From contig NZ_SJSN01000015.1 in the NCBI RefSeq assembly GCF_004331675.1, positions 41,295-105,294 of the forward strand: 64,000 bases of DNA, read 5' to 3'. Below, one piece after another: positions 42,928 to 52,272 of the stretch. The notes under the pieces are model-generated. The model ran no database searches. It had not been told where the DNA came from and worked only from the letters and a program-made list of their open reading frames with translations. The first letter of the stretch is position 1. Each line of letters opens with the position of its first letter. A program made the position numbers and the translations under genes. Source of the DNA: Pedobacter frigidisoli. GTDB lineage: Bacteria; Bacteroidota; Bacteroidia; Sphingobacteriales; Sphingobacteriaceae.

Positions 42928-44196
42928 CTAATTATAAAGCAGATATTTCTTGCGCATGGTTTTATAAGCAGATAATCCAGGTTCCCAGCTGGCCCTAATT
43001 TCTTCTTCACTTTTACCATCGATAATCTGTTGTCTGAAATTTGCCACGCCAACTAAACGCTCAATTGGCATCGTTTGGTTACTCAACGTAGAGTTGAAGA
43101 AATCAGCTTTTTTAGGTGAGGCTTTGTATAATTGAATAACCCAATCGATGTTTATTTTCTTTTCTTTCCTTAAAATTGAGGTATCATAATTTCTTAAATC
43201 TATGCCGTAACACTCTTGATCTCTAAAAATTGGCGTTTCTGCCATCCCTTTAATTCCGGTTGGTGTGTATGAGAATTTGTAAATGCCTTTTAAGTATGGC
43301 GCACCAATTACGGTAAAGGGAAATTGCGTTCCACGACCGTGGTTAAGGTAAATGCCCTCAAACAAACAAGTGCTCGGATAAAGTAAAATAGCTTGTTGCG
43401 TATTTAAATTTGGTGATGGTTTAACCGGTAAGGTGTATTCCATATCATGATTATAGTTGGCGTTTTTAATGATAGTGATTTTACAATTCACCTTATCTTT
43501 TAACCATCTCTCGCCATTCAACATTTGGGCGTATTCTCCAACCGTTAAGCCATGCGCCATAGGAATGGGTTGAACGCCAATACCCGATTTAAATTTTGGA
43601 TCTAAAATTGGTCCATCTATTAAATATCCATTTGGATTAGGTCGATCTAAAATCAAAAGCTCTTTTTTATTTACGGCACAGGCTTCCATTAAATGCTGCA
43701 ATGTATTAATGTAAGTATAAAAACGAACACCAACATCTTGTATGTCGAAAATCATAATATCAATGCCAGCCAAATCTTCAGCTGTGGGCGTGCTGTGTTT
43801 TCCGTAAAGCGAGATAACTTTTATGCCCGTTTTTGCGTCTATCTCATCATTTACACTAACGCCGGCACTTGCAGCACCTCTAAAGCCATGTTCAGGGCCA
43901 AATATTTTCTCAATTTTAACACCCCGCTTTAACAAACTATCTACTGAGGTTTGTTTACCAATTATCGATGTATTATTCACCACCATGCCCACACGCTTCC
44001 CTTTTAGCAAAGGCAAATATTTTTCAGTCTGTTCTGCTCCGGTTTTAATTTTGGTAGTCTCTGGAATATTGATGTTTCTAATGGTTTGTTTTTTACGAGT
44101 TGATGCTCCTCCAACTTCTTGCTCGAATGGTTTGGGCTGGCCGCAAGCAGAAAGTGCAATTAGGCTCGTTAACGCAAAGCTGATGTATGTTTTCAT
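42928..44196 (-). CDS. namZ: Exo-beta-N-acetylmuramidase NamZ-like (DUF1343) lipoprotein
   Basis: DUF1343 proteins include NamZ, which removes N-acetylmuramic acid from the non-reducing end of peptidoglycan fragments. The N-terminus is a lipoprotein signal with lipobox LSAC at Cys18. The catalytic domain has GKRVGMVVNNTS near 68, IFGPEHGFRG near 98 with a conserved Glu-His, IMIFDIQDVGVRFYTYI near 150, LDRPNPNG near 187 and GRGTQFPFTVIGAP near 305. The 422 residues fit the family. Located in the periplasm, it would serve muropeptide recycling. Confidence 0.9.
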   Translation of the reverse strand: MKTYISFALTSLIALSACGQPKPFEQEVGGASTRKKQTIRNINIPETTKIKTGAEQTEKYLPLLKGKRVGMVVNNTSIIGKQTSVDSLLKRGVKIEKIFGPEHGFRGAASAGVSVNDEIDAKTGIKVISLYGKHSTPTAEDLAGIDIMIFDIQDVGVRFYTYINTLQHLMEACAVNKKELLILDRPNPNGYLIDGPILDPKFKSGIGVQPIPMAHGLTVGEYAQMLNGERWLKDKVNCKITIIKNANYNHDMEYTLPVKPSPNLNTQQAILLYPSTCLFEGIYLNHGRGTQFPFTVIGAPYLKGIYKFSYTPTGIKGMAETPIFRDQECYGIDLRNYDTSILRKEKKINIDWVIQLYKASPKKADFFNSTLSNQTMPIERLVGVANFRQQIIDGKSEEEIRASWEPGLSAYKTMRKKYLLYN

Positions 44197-44364
44197 ATTA
44201 GGGATATTTTGATCTTGATTTTTTAGTCGTTATTAATCAAACAATTTAGTATTTTTTTAAGTATTGTTAATAGCGTATTGATTATTTTACGAATGCTAAT
44301 TTATTTTCAAAAATGCCATTTTTAAAAAGGATTTAAGCATTTTTGCCCTAACAAATCTATCATT

Positions 44365-45585
44365 TTGAATTTCGAATATTTCATAGCAGGGCGAATTGCC
44401 ATAAAATCAGAACGAACTTTTTCAAAGCTCATTGTGCGCATTGCAATTGCAGGTGTAATGTTAAGCTTGGCCGTAATGATCCTTTCCATCGCCATCATTA
44501 AAGGCTTTAAAACTGAAATTCAAGATAAGGTGCGCGGTTATTTGGGCGATGTACAAATTACTCGCTATGACCTAAACAACTCTTTCGAGCATTCGCCATT
44601 TGTCCTCGATGCCGAAACTCGAAAACAGCTTAAAAACAATCCCGATATAGAATACTTTTATCCATTCGCTACAAAACCTGCCATACTTTCAGCAAATAAC
44701 GAAATTGAGGGCATCAACTTTAAGGGAATCGATAAAAGTTATAAATGGGATTATATCAAGCAGCATATCATCAGCGGAACCATCATCGATTTTGCTGATA
44801 GCACTGCTGCGATGCAAGAATTACTAATCTCCAATTACACGGCAAATCGCTTAAAGCTTAAAACTGGCGACGATTTTATTATGTATTTCGTTCAAAATCA
44901 ACTTCGTCCGCGTAAATTTAAAATCGTTGGTATTTACGACATTGGGGTAGAAGATATCGATAAAGGATTTGTACTCGGGAACCTCAACATCATTAAACGC
45001 CTAAACAACTGGAAGCCAAACGAAATCGGTGGTGTCGAAATTAGGATCAAAAATTTCGGTAAGTTAAAAACAGTTGCCGATAATATTTTTGAGCAACTGC
45101 CCCGTAATCTCCGCTCATATTCCATCGAAGAGAATTTCCCTAATATATTTACTTGGCTTGGCCTCTTAGATGTAAATACGAGGGTTTTACTCATTCTTAT
45201 GCTCATTGTAGGCGTAATCAATATGGTTACGGCGCTGCTTATTATGATTTTAGAACGAACCAATATGATCGGCATGTTGAAATCTTTTGGGGCAAGCAAT
45301 TGGAGCATCATGAAGATTTTTCTCTATAATGCTGCCTATCTTATCGGAATTGGGTTGTTGCTGGGGAATATTTTGGGTGTAGGTTTAGGGCTTTTCCAAC
45401 AAGCTACACACATATTTAAGCTCAACCAATCTTCGTATTTTTTAGCCTACGCACCAATTGAGTTTCATCTAATAGATATTATTGGACTAAATATAATCAC
45501 GGTTGTGGTTTGTTTAACCGTTTTAATTATTCCATCGTTCTTAATTAGTAAAGTATCGCCACTAAAAGCAATTCGGTTTAAATAA
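44365..45585 (+). CDS. ABC transporter permease, LolC/E-FtsX type
   Basis: A 406-residue inner membrane protein with one N-terminal helix after a short amphipathic lead (FSKLIVRIAIAGVMLSLAVM), a large periplasmic domain (about 55-270), and three C-terminal helices with the FtsX signature MVTALLIMILERTNMIGMLK. This is the MacB/LolC/E layout, a family that in Bacteroidota is linked to lipoprotein sorting. The start is TTG at 44365, since MNFEYFIAGRIAIKS is the expected N-terminus and no ATG lies nearby. No ATPase gene is adjacent. Confidence 0.85.
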   Translation: MNFEYFIAGRIAIKSERTFSKLIVRIAIAGVMLSLAVMILSIAIIKGFKTEIQDKVRGYLGDVQITRYDLNNSFEHSPFVLDAETRKQLKNNPDIEYFYPFATKPAILSANNEIEGINFKGIDKSYKWDYIKQHIISGTIIDFADSTAAMQELLISNYTANRLKLKTGDDFIMYFVQNQLRPRKFKIVGIYDIGVEDIDKGFVLGNLNIIKRLNNWKPNEIGGVEIRIKNFGKLKTVADNIFEQLPRNLRSYSIEENFPNIFTWLGLLDVNTRVLLILMLIVGVINMVTALLIMILERTNMIGMLKSFGASNWSIMKIFLYNAAYLIGIGLLLGNILGVGLGLFQQATHIFKLNQSSYFLAYAPIEFHLIDIIGLNIITVVVCLTVLIIPSFLISKVSPLKAIRFK

Positions 45586-45625
45586 TTTTTTTAGAAAAGC
45601 AAAATCCTTGCTCATCGGAGAGGAT

Positions 45626-45688
45626 AGTCCCGCTTTCGCCCATAGTGCCGAAGAAAAATCGGCAGCTATTTGGCTCAATCTGGTTTAG
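45626..45688 (+). repeat. REP-like hairpin element, copy 4
   Basis: Starts AGTCCCGCT and ends CAATCTGGTTTAG. The central stem is TGCCGA / TCGGCA with loop AGAAAAA. The rest of the gap 45586-45767 shows nothing else. Confidence 0.75.
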
Positions 45689-45767
45689 ATTAGCTGGGTA
45701 AACCACCATTGGGAAAATCCCCCTCCAGGTTTTTAAAAAAAGATTGAGTTAGGGGTAAATGCTATTG

Positions 45768-46568
45768 CTAAACAGAAGCCCACTCGGTGCCTTGTAAAGC
45801 TGAAATAATTTCTGATCGTGGTGCCAAATTTAAATAGGGGTAAGTTACTTTTGATAAATATAATCCCGTAGGATGAGCAGGAAGCAGTAGTTTCGGTGTT
45901 TTTAAAGTAGTTAGATAACTCTCAAATTCATCTACGCTAATTTCACCCTTACCAACCAATAAAATTTTACCCATCGTAATGCGGATCATTTTTCCAAGAA
46001 AACGGTTGCTGGCGATGTGAAATCTAAATCTATCAGCTTTAGGGTTTACGAATAATGTAGCTTCCATCACATTACATATCGTATGCTCATATTTATCGGG
46101 ATGTGTGCAAAATGCCCTATAATCTTTATATTGGGTAAGGAGTTTTACAGCCGACTTCATTTTATCAAAATCTAAATTATTAACTTGATAAAGAGAACTT
46201 TGCGTGTTTAAAAATGGGTCTTTGTAGGTGTGAACAAAATAATCATATCTCCGTTGTACGGCATCAAAACGGGCATGAGCCTTAGGCTGCATTGGAATAA
46301 TATCGAATGCGGCAATGTTACATGGAAGTGCTTTATTTAAGATGTAAAGCAAATCGAAATCGAATGCTTGTTCTATATCTGCATGAAAGAAAAACTGACT
46401 TGCATGTACATGAGCATCTGTTCTGCCACATCCATTAATGGTGATCGGTGTTTTTAAAATCTTCGAAAGGGTTTGTTCAATAACTTCCTGTACGCTTTTA
46501 ACGCCTGGCTGCCTTTGCCAGCCACTATAATACTGACCCTGATATGCTATGTGAAAGAAGTACCTCAT
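45768..46568 (-). CDS. truA: tRNA pseudouridine synthase A
   Basis: Makes pseudouridines 38-40 in the tRNA anticodon arm. The catalytic motif is GCGRTDAHVHASQF with nucleophile Asp51; the usual GRTDAGVHA has one change (His for Gly), outside the catalytic Asp. The N-terminal YQGQYYSGWQRQPG and later RDFRAFCTH-like DYRAFCTH, and FRFHIASNRFLGKMIR near 190, complete the family. 266 residues, normal size. Divergent from the YchJ-like gene. Confidence 0.95.
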   Translation of the reverse strand: MRYFFHIAYQGQYYSGWQRQPGVKSVQEVIEQTLSKILKTPITINGCGRTDAHVHASQFFFHADIEQAFDFDLLYILNKALPCNIAAFDIIPMQPKAHARFDAVQRRYDYFVHTYKDPFLNTQSSLYQVNNLDFDKMKSAVKLLTQYKDYRAFCTHPDKYEHTICNVMEATLFVNPKADRFRFHIASNRFLGKMIRITMGKILLVGKGEISVDEFESYLTTLKTPKLLLPAHPTGLYLSKVTYPYLNLAPRSEIISALQGTEWASV

Positions 46569-46641
46569 TTTTCGATTGCAATTTTACGCAAATTTTGGCA
46601 TCGGGAATATTAAATTCATAATTTGGCCATTAAATTGTAAA

Positions 46642-47025
46642 ATGAACTTAATTAATTGTCCTTGCGGAAGCGGTTTGGTCTATGCAATTTGCTGTCAGCC
46701 TTGCCACTTAAAAATAAAACCTGCGCCAACTGCCGAAGCTTTAATGCGTTCTCGTTATGCTGCTTTTGTTGTTGCTGATGCAGATTATCTTTACGAAACT
46801 ACTCACGTTAGCAAACGAAAAGGCAATTCGAAAGATGCTTATTTAGAAAGCGCCAAGAACACCAAATGGCTGAAACTGGAAATTGTTTCAGCAGGTTTTG
46901 ATGAAGTTGAATTCAAAGCGTATTATTTGAATAACAGATTTCATACTGAAGTACTGCATGAAAAATCTAATTTCAAATTAGAAGATGGTAAGTGGTATTA
47001 TGTTGATGGGGAGTTTTACTCATAA
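46642..47025 (+). CDS. YchJ-like SEC-C motif protein (UPF0225)
   Basis: A 127-residue protein opening with the SEC-C zinc motif NCPCGSGLVYAICCQP (residues 5-20; CxC and CC ligands). An NTF2-like domain follows: PTAEALMRSRYAAFV, then TKWLKLEIVSAG and FHTEVLHEKSNFKLEDGKWYYVDG. ATG 46642 puts the zinc motif at the start, as in the family; a longer frame adds 22 unconserved residues. Function unknown. It overlaps the end of the convergent ATPase gene by 6 bp. Confidence 0.9.
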   Translation: MNLINCPCGSGLVYAICCQPCHLKIKPAPTAEALMRSRYAAFVVADADYLYETTHVSKRKGNSKDAYLESAKNTKWLKLEIVSAGFDEVEFKAYYLNNRFHTEVLHEKSNFKLEDGKWYYVDGEFYS

Positions 47026-48144
47026 TAAAAACTCATGTAAATTATCTGGCGTAATTATTTTTGTTTCTACATTTTTATATGCATCCAAAAACGTTTTTGG
47101 AAATTTATTCTTTGATTTTGGATTCCATTTTATCTCGTAGGCGTTCATTAAACCATTTCTTTCCTCAATATAATCAATTTCCTGTTGAGCATGCGTACGC
47201 CAAAAATATTGATTGCAATTTATTTGATTGTAAGCAAGAAACTTAACTCTTTCACTTATCACAAAGTTTTCCCAAAGGGCGCCAATATCTTGTCTTAGTG
47301 TTGCTGGGCCAAATTGATTTATTACAGCATTTCTAATCCCGTTATCATAAAAATAGATCTTTCGACTTTTTTTTAATTCGTTTCGAAGATTTCTGCTTAA
47401 TGAGCCTAACCGGAAAATAATAAATGCCTTTTCCAAAATATTGATATATTTTTCTGTTGTTTGATTATCCAGTCCTGTTAGCTGACCTAATTCATGATAA
47501 GAAACTTCATTTCCGACCTGAAAAGCCAATGCCTGAATCAATTTTTCCATTTTTTCAGGTTTCTGGATTTTTTCCCAAGTTAAAATATCCTTATACAAAT
47601 AACTGTCAGATAATTGTTTCAATCTTATTTCTTCTTCACCTTGATTATTAACAATTTCTGGGTAATAACCATAAACAAGACGGTGATTCAACAATCTTTT
47701 TTCTGTAAGTAAACCATGTTCTGCAACCATTTCTCCATAAGAGAAAGGAAATAAGTTGTACTCCCATTTTCTACCTGTTAGCGGCTCGTTGATGTGCTTT
47801 GACAATTCAAATGCCGAAGAACCTGTTGCAATCACTTTCACATCTTTTAATTGGTCGATAATTAATTTGATGGATAGCCCGATATTGTCAATACGTTGGG
47901 CTTCATCTATAACTAAGGTTTTTGCCTTTCCCAATAATGAACGTAAAGCAGTAGATGTGGTATTCGATAACATTACTCGGATGTCTGCATCATCTCCATT
48001 CCACCAAGTTATTGGGGTAGCAAATTTCGATGAGAGCTGCTGTAATAGCGTACTTTTCCCAACTTGCCTTGGTCCTAAAAGAATTAATGCTTTTTCGTCT
48101 TTGAGATGTTTTTCAATAGAATGTGTAATTGCTCTTGAAATCAT
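47020..48144 (-). CDS. AAA ATPase with a DUF4143 C-terminal domain
   Basis: A 374-residue AAA+ protein: Walker A GPRQVGKST at residues 24-32, Walker B LVIDEAQRI near 91, sensor segment VIATGSSAFEL near 108 and GRKWEYNLFPFSYGEM near 124. The C-terminal DUF4143 region ends with a PD-(D/E)XK-like stretch (FVISERVKFLAYN, YFWRTHAQQEIDYIEE, AYEIKW). The family is widespread, patchy and often gained horizontally; its role is unknown. The ATG lies 2 bp from a 25-bp perfect inverted repeat, suggesting self-control or a mobile past. Confidence 0.85.
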   Translation of the reverse strand: MISRAITHSIEKHLKDEKALILLGPRQVGKSTLLQQLSSKFATPITWWNGDDADIRVMLSNTTSTALRSLLGKAKTLVIDEAQRIDNIGLSIKLIIDQLKDVKVIATGSSAFELSKHINEPLTGRKWEYNLFPFSYGEMVAEHGLLTEKRLLNHRLVYGYYPEIVNNQGEEEIRLKQLSDSYLYKDILTWEKIQKPEKMEKLIQALAFQVGNEVSYHELGQLTGLDNQTTEKYINILEKAFIIFRLGSLSRNLRNELKKSRKIYFYDNGIRNAVINQFGPATLRQDIGALWENFVISERVKFLAYNQINCNQYFWRTHAQQEIDYIEERNGLMNAYEIKWNPKSKNKFPKTFLDAYKNVETKIITPDNLHEFLL

Positions 48145-48146
48145 AA

Positions 48147-48204
48147 TCGCAAATTTAATATAAATTTTGCGAATATAATCGCAAAATTTATATTAAATTT
48201 GCGA
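48147..48204. repeat. 25-bp perfect inverted repeat upstream of the DUF4143 ATPase gene
   Basis: Arms 48147-48171 and 48180-48204 are exact reverse complements around an 8-bp spacer (AATATAAT). Each arm begins CGCAAA and ends TTTGCG and is itself nearly palindromic. Each also contains TAAATTTG, a TAnnTTTG-type box, pointing outward; the inner one ends 6 bp before the ATPase ATG. Confidence 0.9.
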
Positions 48205-48215
48205 ATGTATTCTTC

Positions 48216-48668
48216 TTAAGAATCAATATCCAAAGTAATTTCAATTTTACCTAAATCGGTTTTATAAACATCTAAAGAAACCAAATCTAAATCGTAAAGG
48301 CTATGTCCCCAAATGCCATATTTCCCTTTACCATCATTTATGGCAATTGCTTTTTCTTCTTCTTCAAAAATTTCGATGTACTTTGTTCTTATTTCAATCA
48401 GCAATTTTTCTCTGCTAAAACCAGTTTCTGAAATCAATGATAGAGATGCGGGATTAGTTAGGGGATAATCTATCACAATGGTGATTTCGTTTTCACTAAT
48501 TACAATTTCATCCTTATCTATCAAGTTTAAAATTTCTTCATTCGCATTGGCAATATTAATCCAAGGAATTAATCCATTATCACCAATGGTTTTGGTTGCC
48601 CGAACATTAAAAGTGATGATGTTAATTAGGTTTTTCGGACTTTGATTATCGTTATTTTCTTCACTCAT
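48216..48668 (-). CDS. Hypothetical protein paired with the Mrr-like gene
   Basis: A 150-residue acidic protein (many Glu, Asp and Ile), no signal or membrane segment. It opens MSEENNDNQSPKNLI and contains ITFNVRATKTIGDNGLIPWI and KYGIWGHSLYDLDLVSLDVY. No family recognised. The ATG at 48668 sits 2 bp after the mrr stop; an ATG at 48689 would overlap it by 19 bp. It reads as the second gene of a two-gene unit with the restriction gene, but whether it aids, limits or is unrelated to restriction is unknown. Confidence 0.6.
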   Translation of the reverse strand: MSEENNDNQSPKNLINIITFNVRATKTIGDNGLIPWINIANANEEILNLIDKDEIVISENEITIVIDYPLTNPASLSLISETGFSREKLLIEIRTKYIEIFEEEEKAIAINDGKGKYGIWGHSLYDLDLVSLDVYKTDLGKIEITLDIDS

Positions 48669-48670
48669 GT

Positions 48671-49549
48671 TTAAAGTTTTTCGAACCATTCAGATGTAAC
48701 TATAACTTCTTCAACGAATTTAGTGTCAACACCAAGTTTTAGTTCTTTTAATTTATCACAAAGTAACTCTCCATCAATTAAGTCTATGGGTGGGGCACCA
48801 TCTCGCGTTGCTTCTTTTATTGCTTCCCTAGTAAATTTACCTGTAGTTATAACTAATCCCTTGTCTGCTCTTCCTTGCATTGCACCTCTAAAATCTCTAA
48901 TTTGACTTGGTGAAACTGAACCCTGATATCTCTTGCATTGGAAAATAACATGAAAGCTCAATAGCCCGCTAACCCTTACAATACCTTTGCCATCAATTCC
49001 ACCATCGCCAACTTTGCCTGTCACTTCCACCTGAGAAAATCCGCTTTCTCTCAATATTCTCTGTGCTAACCGCTCAAATGCCGCTGGAGATATTTTGTAT
49101 AAAATATTTAGTAATTTTTCTTTCCATTGTTCGGTATCATCGACCTCATTAGTTACTTCTTCAATTTCCTTGGATTCATTTTCTTTTATTTCTGGCTCTA
49201 TTAACCTATCCTGTTCTCTTACTTTTTTAACAATCTCTGAGTGATTTAACTTAGCAATATCTATATCAGAGTCTAAAAGTGCCCAAATTCTTCTTGAAGA
49301 GTTTTCTAATAAGCCGAATTTTTTTAAGTATGTTCTGCTCCAAGCTAGTCTGTAATCTACTTCACTTCGAGTTCCATTCTCATCGTGGGGAATCAGAAGT
49401 ATTTCTTCAGAAATATGGGCTATTTCATAAACATTTGTGTTTATTTCATCGACGGTTCCAGAGCCTCCAAGCTTTATTAAGGCTTTCACGGTAGGAATTA
49501 TCAGTTCATCAAAAGATGGAATTTTGCTATTTAATTTTTTTCGAGCCAT
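48671..49549 (-). CDS. mrr: Mrr-type restriction endonuclease
   Basis: Type IV restriction enzyme predicted to cut modified foreign DNA. A winged-helix Mrr N-terminal domain covers about 1-95 (FDELIIPTVKALIKLGGSGT, with VDYRLAWSRTYLKKFGLL). An acidic linker lies at 105-140. The Mrr catalytic domain has AFERLAQRILRESGFSQV, then the PD-(D/E)XK core GDGGIDGKG and FQCKRYQG, with Asp and the Gln-x-Lys catalytic residues intact. The 292 residues match E. coli Mrr (304). It begins a two-gene minus-strand unit. Confidence 0.9.
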   Translation of the reverse strand: MARKKLNSKIPSFDELIIPTVKALIKLGGSGTVDEINTNVYEIAHISEEILLIPHDENGTRSEVDYRLAWSRTYLKKFGLLENSSRRIWALLDSDIDIAKLNHSEIVKKVREQDRLIEPEIKENESKEIEEVTNEVDDTEQWKEKLLNILYKISPAAFERLAQRILRESGFSQVEVTGKVGDGGIDGKGIVRVSGLLSFHVIFQCKRYQGSVSPSQIRDFRGAMQGRADKGLVITTGKFTREAIKEATRDGAPPIDLIDGELLCDKLKELKLGVDTKFVEEVIVTSEWFEKL

Positions 49550-49567
49550 TTAGTTTTTTATAACACG

Positions 49568-50374
49568 TTACAATTTCTTAGCCTCATTCCAATAAATATC
49601 CATTTCAGCAAGCGTCATGTCGGCTAAAGCTTTGCCGTTTTCCTTGGCTTTGTTTTCTAAATATTGGAAACGTTTAATGAATTTTTTATTCGTTTTCTCT
49701 AATGCATTCTCGGGATTGATATTGATAAAACGAGCATAGTTTATCAAAGAAAAAAGCACATCGCCAAATTCTGATTCTGCTTTTTCAACATCAATGGCGG
49801 TATTATCAACTACATTGAATTCAGCTTTAAATTCCTGTAATTCTTCCTCAACCTTTTCCCAAACCTGATTTTTATCTTCCCAATCGAAACCAACACCACG
49901 TGCTTTCTCCTGTATGCGAGATGCTTTTACCAATGCCGGTAACGAACTTGGAACACCAGCTAAAACCGATTTGTTGCCCTCTTTTAACTTGATTTGCTCC
50001 CAGTTTCGCTTAACGTCTTCTTCGTTTTGTACTTCAACATCGCCATAAATATGCGGATGGCGGTTAACCAATTTATCGCAAACACCGTTTAAAACATCAA
50101 CAATGTTGAAATCGTTGGTCTCCGAAGCAATTCTGGAATAAAAAACCAAGTGCATCATCACGTCGCCAAGTTCCTTTTTAATTTCATCTAAATCGCCCTC
50201 TAAAATGGCATCGCTTAACTCGTAAGTTTCTTCGATGGTTAAATGGCGCAAGGTTTCCATGGTTTGCTTTTTATCCCAAGGACATTGCGTACGCAACGTA
50301 TCTAAAACTGTAAGTAAGCGATTAAAGGCATCGGCAGGATTGCCTGCACTTGCAGGAATTGGATTGTTCGGCAT
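49568..50374 (-). CDS. mazG: Nucleoside triphosphate pyrophosphohydrolase MazG
   Basis: Hydrolyses NTPs to NMP and pyrophosphate, with a house-cleaning or stress role. Two tandem MazG domains: the first with LRTQCPWDKKQTMETLRHL, EETYELSDAI and EELGDV-type KKELGDVMMHLVF; the second with KVEEELQEFKAEF and ESEFGDVLFSLINYARF. The acidic EExxE and ExxD metal sites are present in both halves. 268 residues, normal for full-length MazG. Alone on the minus strand. Confidence 0.94.
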   Translation of the reverse strand: MPNNPIPASAGNPADAFNRLLTVLDTLRTQCPWDKKQTMETLRHLTIEETYELSDAILEGDLDEIKKELGDVMMHLVFYSRIASETNDFNIVDVLNGVCDKLVNRHPHIYGDVEVQNEEDVKRNWEQIKLKEGNKSVLAGVPSSLPALVKASRIQEKARGVGFDWEDKNQVWEKVEEELQEFKAEFNVVDNTAIDVEKAESEFGDVLFSLINYARFININPENALEKTNKKFIKRFQYLENKAKENGKALADMTLAEMDIYWNEAKKL

Positions 50375-50839
50375 GGTTTATAATTTTATCGAACGCTAAA
50401 GTACCAATCCCAAGCGATTAAGAAAAATTGAAAGGGAGTTCTGAACCATAAATATTTAATTGATTTGAAATTACAATGTTTAAGAGATAAGCCGAGTTTA
50501 TGTTTGAACGCTTCGTTTGAAAATTTGGTTTCTTGCAGCAACTGATTTTAATAAACCTACTTGAAGCGATATACTTTTGGTTTACTAGAAATCATTTTTA
50601 TGCTAACATTCACCAAAAGATTTAGCGGAAAGGAGGAGTAACAATAAAAAACGCTTGTTGATTGCTTTTCAAAACCTCTCCATATTAAAGCAAATGGTAA
50701 TTTTTCTTTTGTGCTGTCCCTCTCCTTAAAGAGATGGAAATAATGGTCGGCTGATTTGAACCCAGTTTTAAATTTGCTCCTTGGTTCTTTCTGCGCTTCG
50801 CCCCGTCTATTCCAGGAGAGGGGAAAAAGGGGTGAGGTT
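50375..50839. other. Intergenic region with degenerate GGGTGAGG-type repeats
   Basis: In these 465 bp no gene or clear promoter was seen. Two decayed pieces of the CCTCTC/GAGAGG hairpin family are present, at about 50717-50736 and at 50801-50842 (ending GGGGTGAGGTTCTAC). Confidence 0.55.
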
Positions 50840-51136
50840 CTACTTAATCAAATTAAAAGCAATTAAAATAGTAGCTACAAACAATATTACCAAGCCAGAT
50901 AAGAACACAAAATCAGCAACTTTTTCTAACTTCTGACTCTCACTTCTTTCTCTCCGCATCGAGATAAAGGAAAGGATGCAGCTCGTCATGAAAAACATTA
51001 CCGCGGCCACCGCAAATTCATCAATTAAGGAATCATCGGTAAGGTTTAATTTTTTTAAAGAGGTTAGTACAATGAAGCAAATGCCGAGTAAATTGGCAGA
51101 TGTACTTAAAATATGAGGCGACCTGTTTTCGGGCAT
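50840..51136 (-). CDS. Hypothetical small membrane protein
   Basis: A 98-residue protein with three predicted membrane helices (about 12-28, 42-60 and 75-97) separated by short charged loops, one with RRERSESQKLEK. No family recognised. It starts 2 bp after the AI-2E transporter stop on the same strand and is likely cotranscribed with it. Confidence 0.65.
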   Translation of the reverse strand: MPENRSPHILSTSANLLGICFIVLTSLKKLNLTDDSLIDEFAVAAVMFFMTSCILSFISMRRERSESQKLEKVADFVFLSGLVILFVATILIAFNLIK

Positions 51137-51138
51137 TA

Positions 51139-52248
51139 TTAATCTTTTTCCTCTAATTTAATCTTTTTTGTAATACGGTAAACACGTTTCTTTTTACCGG
51201 GTTTGTGTTCTTCGCCCATTAAAATACCCCAGGGTTTAAGCGTATCAACCCTGTCGAAAATAATTTTCAGCATTGCTAAATATGGAATACATAAAAACAT
51301 GCCCGAAATGCCCCAAATCATTTCACCCACAACAATACCAATAAAGGCAAACAGCGCATTAATTTTTACTTTTGAGCCAACAACTAAAGGCATTAAAACA
51401 TTTCCATCTATAGCATGCACACCTACAAATACCAATAAAACTATTAATACTTTAGCCGCACCAGCGGTTGCAAATGTTACAAGACAGCTTACCACTAATG
51501 CAAAGAAAATACCTAAATATGGCACAACATTAAATATACCGCCGATTAAGCCTAACAGAATTGCATATTTTACGCCCAATAAGCTAAGAACAATGATTAA
51601 TAGTAGCGATACAATAAACATTTGTAAAAATAGACCAATGATATACCTCTTGATTATCTGCTGGATATGGCTCACAATTTCTGTCACTCTTTGGCGATGT
51701 TCCTCCTTAAAAACCGAGGTAAGAAATGTATAGAGTACCCTACGGTAGTTTAAAATAAAAAAAGTAAATAATAAGGTAAAGCCTAGAAATAGAAAGGTAG
51801 ATGACACAGTAGCCAAGGTTGAACCAACAATGGCCGCACTAGTTGCAAGTGCCTTGCTTTGACTTTCTTTGATATAACTAGCTGGCTCTGGTATATTAAT
51901 TTTAAAATTTTGGTAAGCCCAAGTTTTTAATTCTATAAAAGATTCTGCACCTTTTTGTTCTAATAATGGCCAATCTGACCATAAATCGCTCAATTGATTT
52001 CCAAAGAAATAAACTACACCTGCAACTACTGCAATCATTAATATTACAGCGGAAATAGTGGATAAGCTACGCTTAAATCTTAATTTCCTTTCTAAATAAT
52101 TGGCCAGCGGCAACATTAAAAGCGCCATTAAAAACGAAAATAGCAGCGGTGCTAACAATGATTGCCCCAAAATGGCGATGTAGGTTAGACTTATTAAACA
52201 GAAAAGAACGAGGGCCAGTTTAGGGAGAAAAGATAGTTTTTCTTTCAT
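51139..52248 (-). CDS. AI-2E family transporter
   Basis: A 369-residue inner membrane protein with about eight helices, of the AI-2E (YdiK/TqsA/PerM) family, which includes exporters and Na+/H+ antiporter relatives. Typical features are the N-terminal paired helices (SLLAPLLFSFLMALLMLPLA), LGVKYAILLGLIGGIFNVVPYLG near 225 and VGVHAIDGNVLMPLVVGSKVKINALF near 270, the family signature. A basic tail (HKPGKKKRVYRITKK) ends it. The substrate is not known. Confidence 0.9.
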   Translation of the reverse strand: MKEKLSFLPKLALVLFCLISLTYIAILGQSLLAPLLFSFLMALLMLPLANYLERKLRFKRSLSTISAVILMIAVVAGVVYFFGNQLSDLWSDWPLLEQKGAESFIELKTWAYQNFKINIPEPASYIKESQSKALATSAAIVGSTLATVSSTFLFLGFTLLFTFFILNYRRVLYTFLTSVFKEEHRQRVTEIVSHIQQIIKRYIIGLFLQMFIVSLLLIIVLSLLGVKYAILLGLIGGIFNVVPYLGIFFALVVSCLVTFATAGAAKVLIVLLVFVGVHAIDGNVLMPLVVGSKVKINALFAFIGIVVGEMIWGISGMFLCIPYLAMLKIIFDRVDTLKPWGILMGEEHKPGKKKRVYRITKKIKLEEKD

Positions 52249-52272
52249 AGTAATTTAAATCCTGTTTAATAC

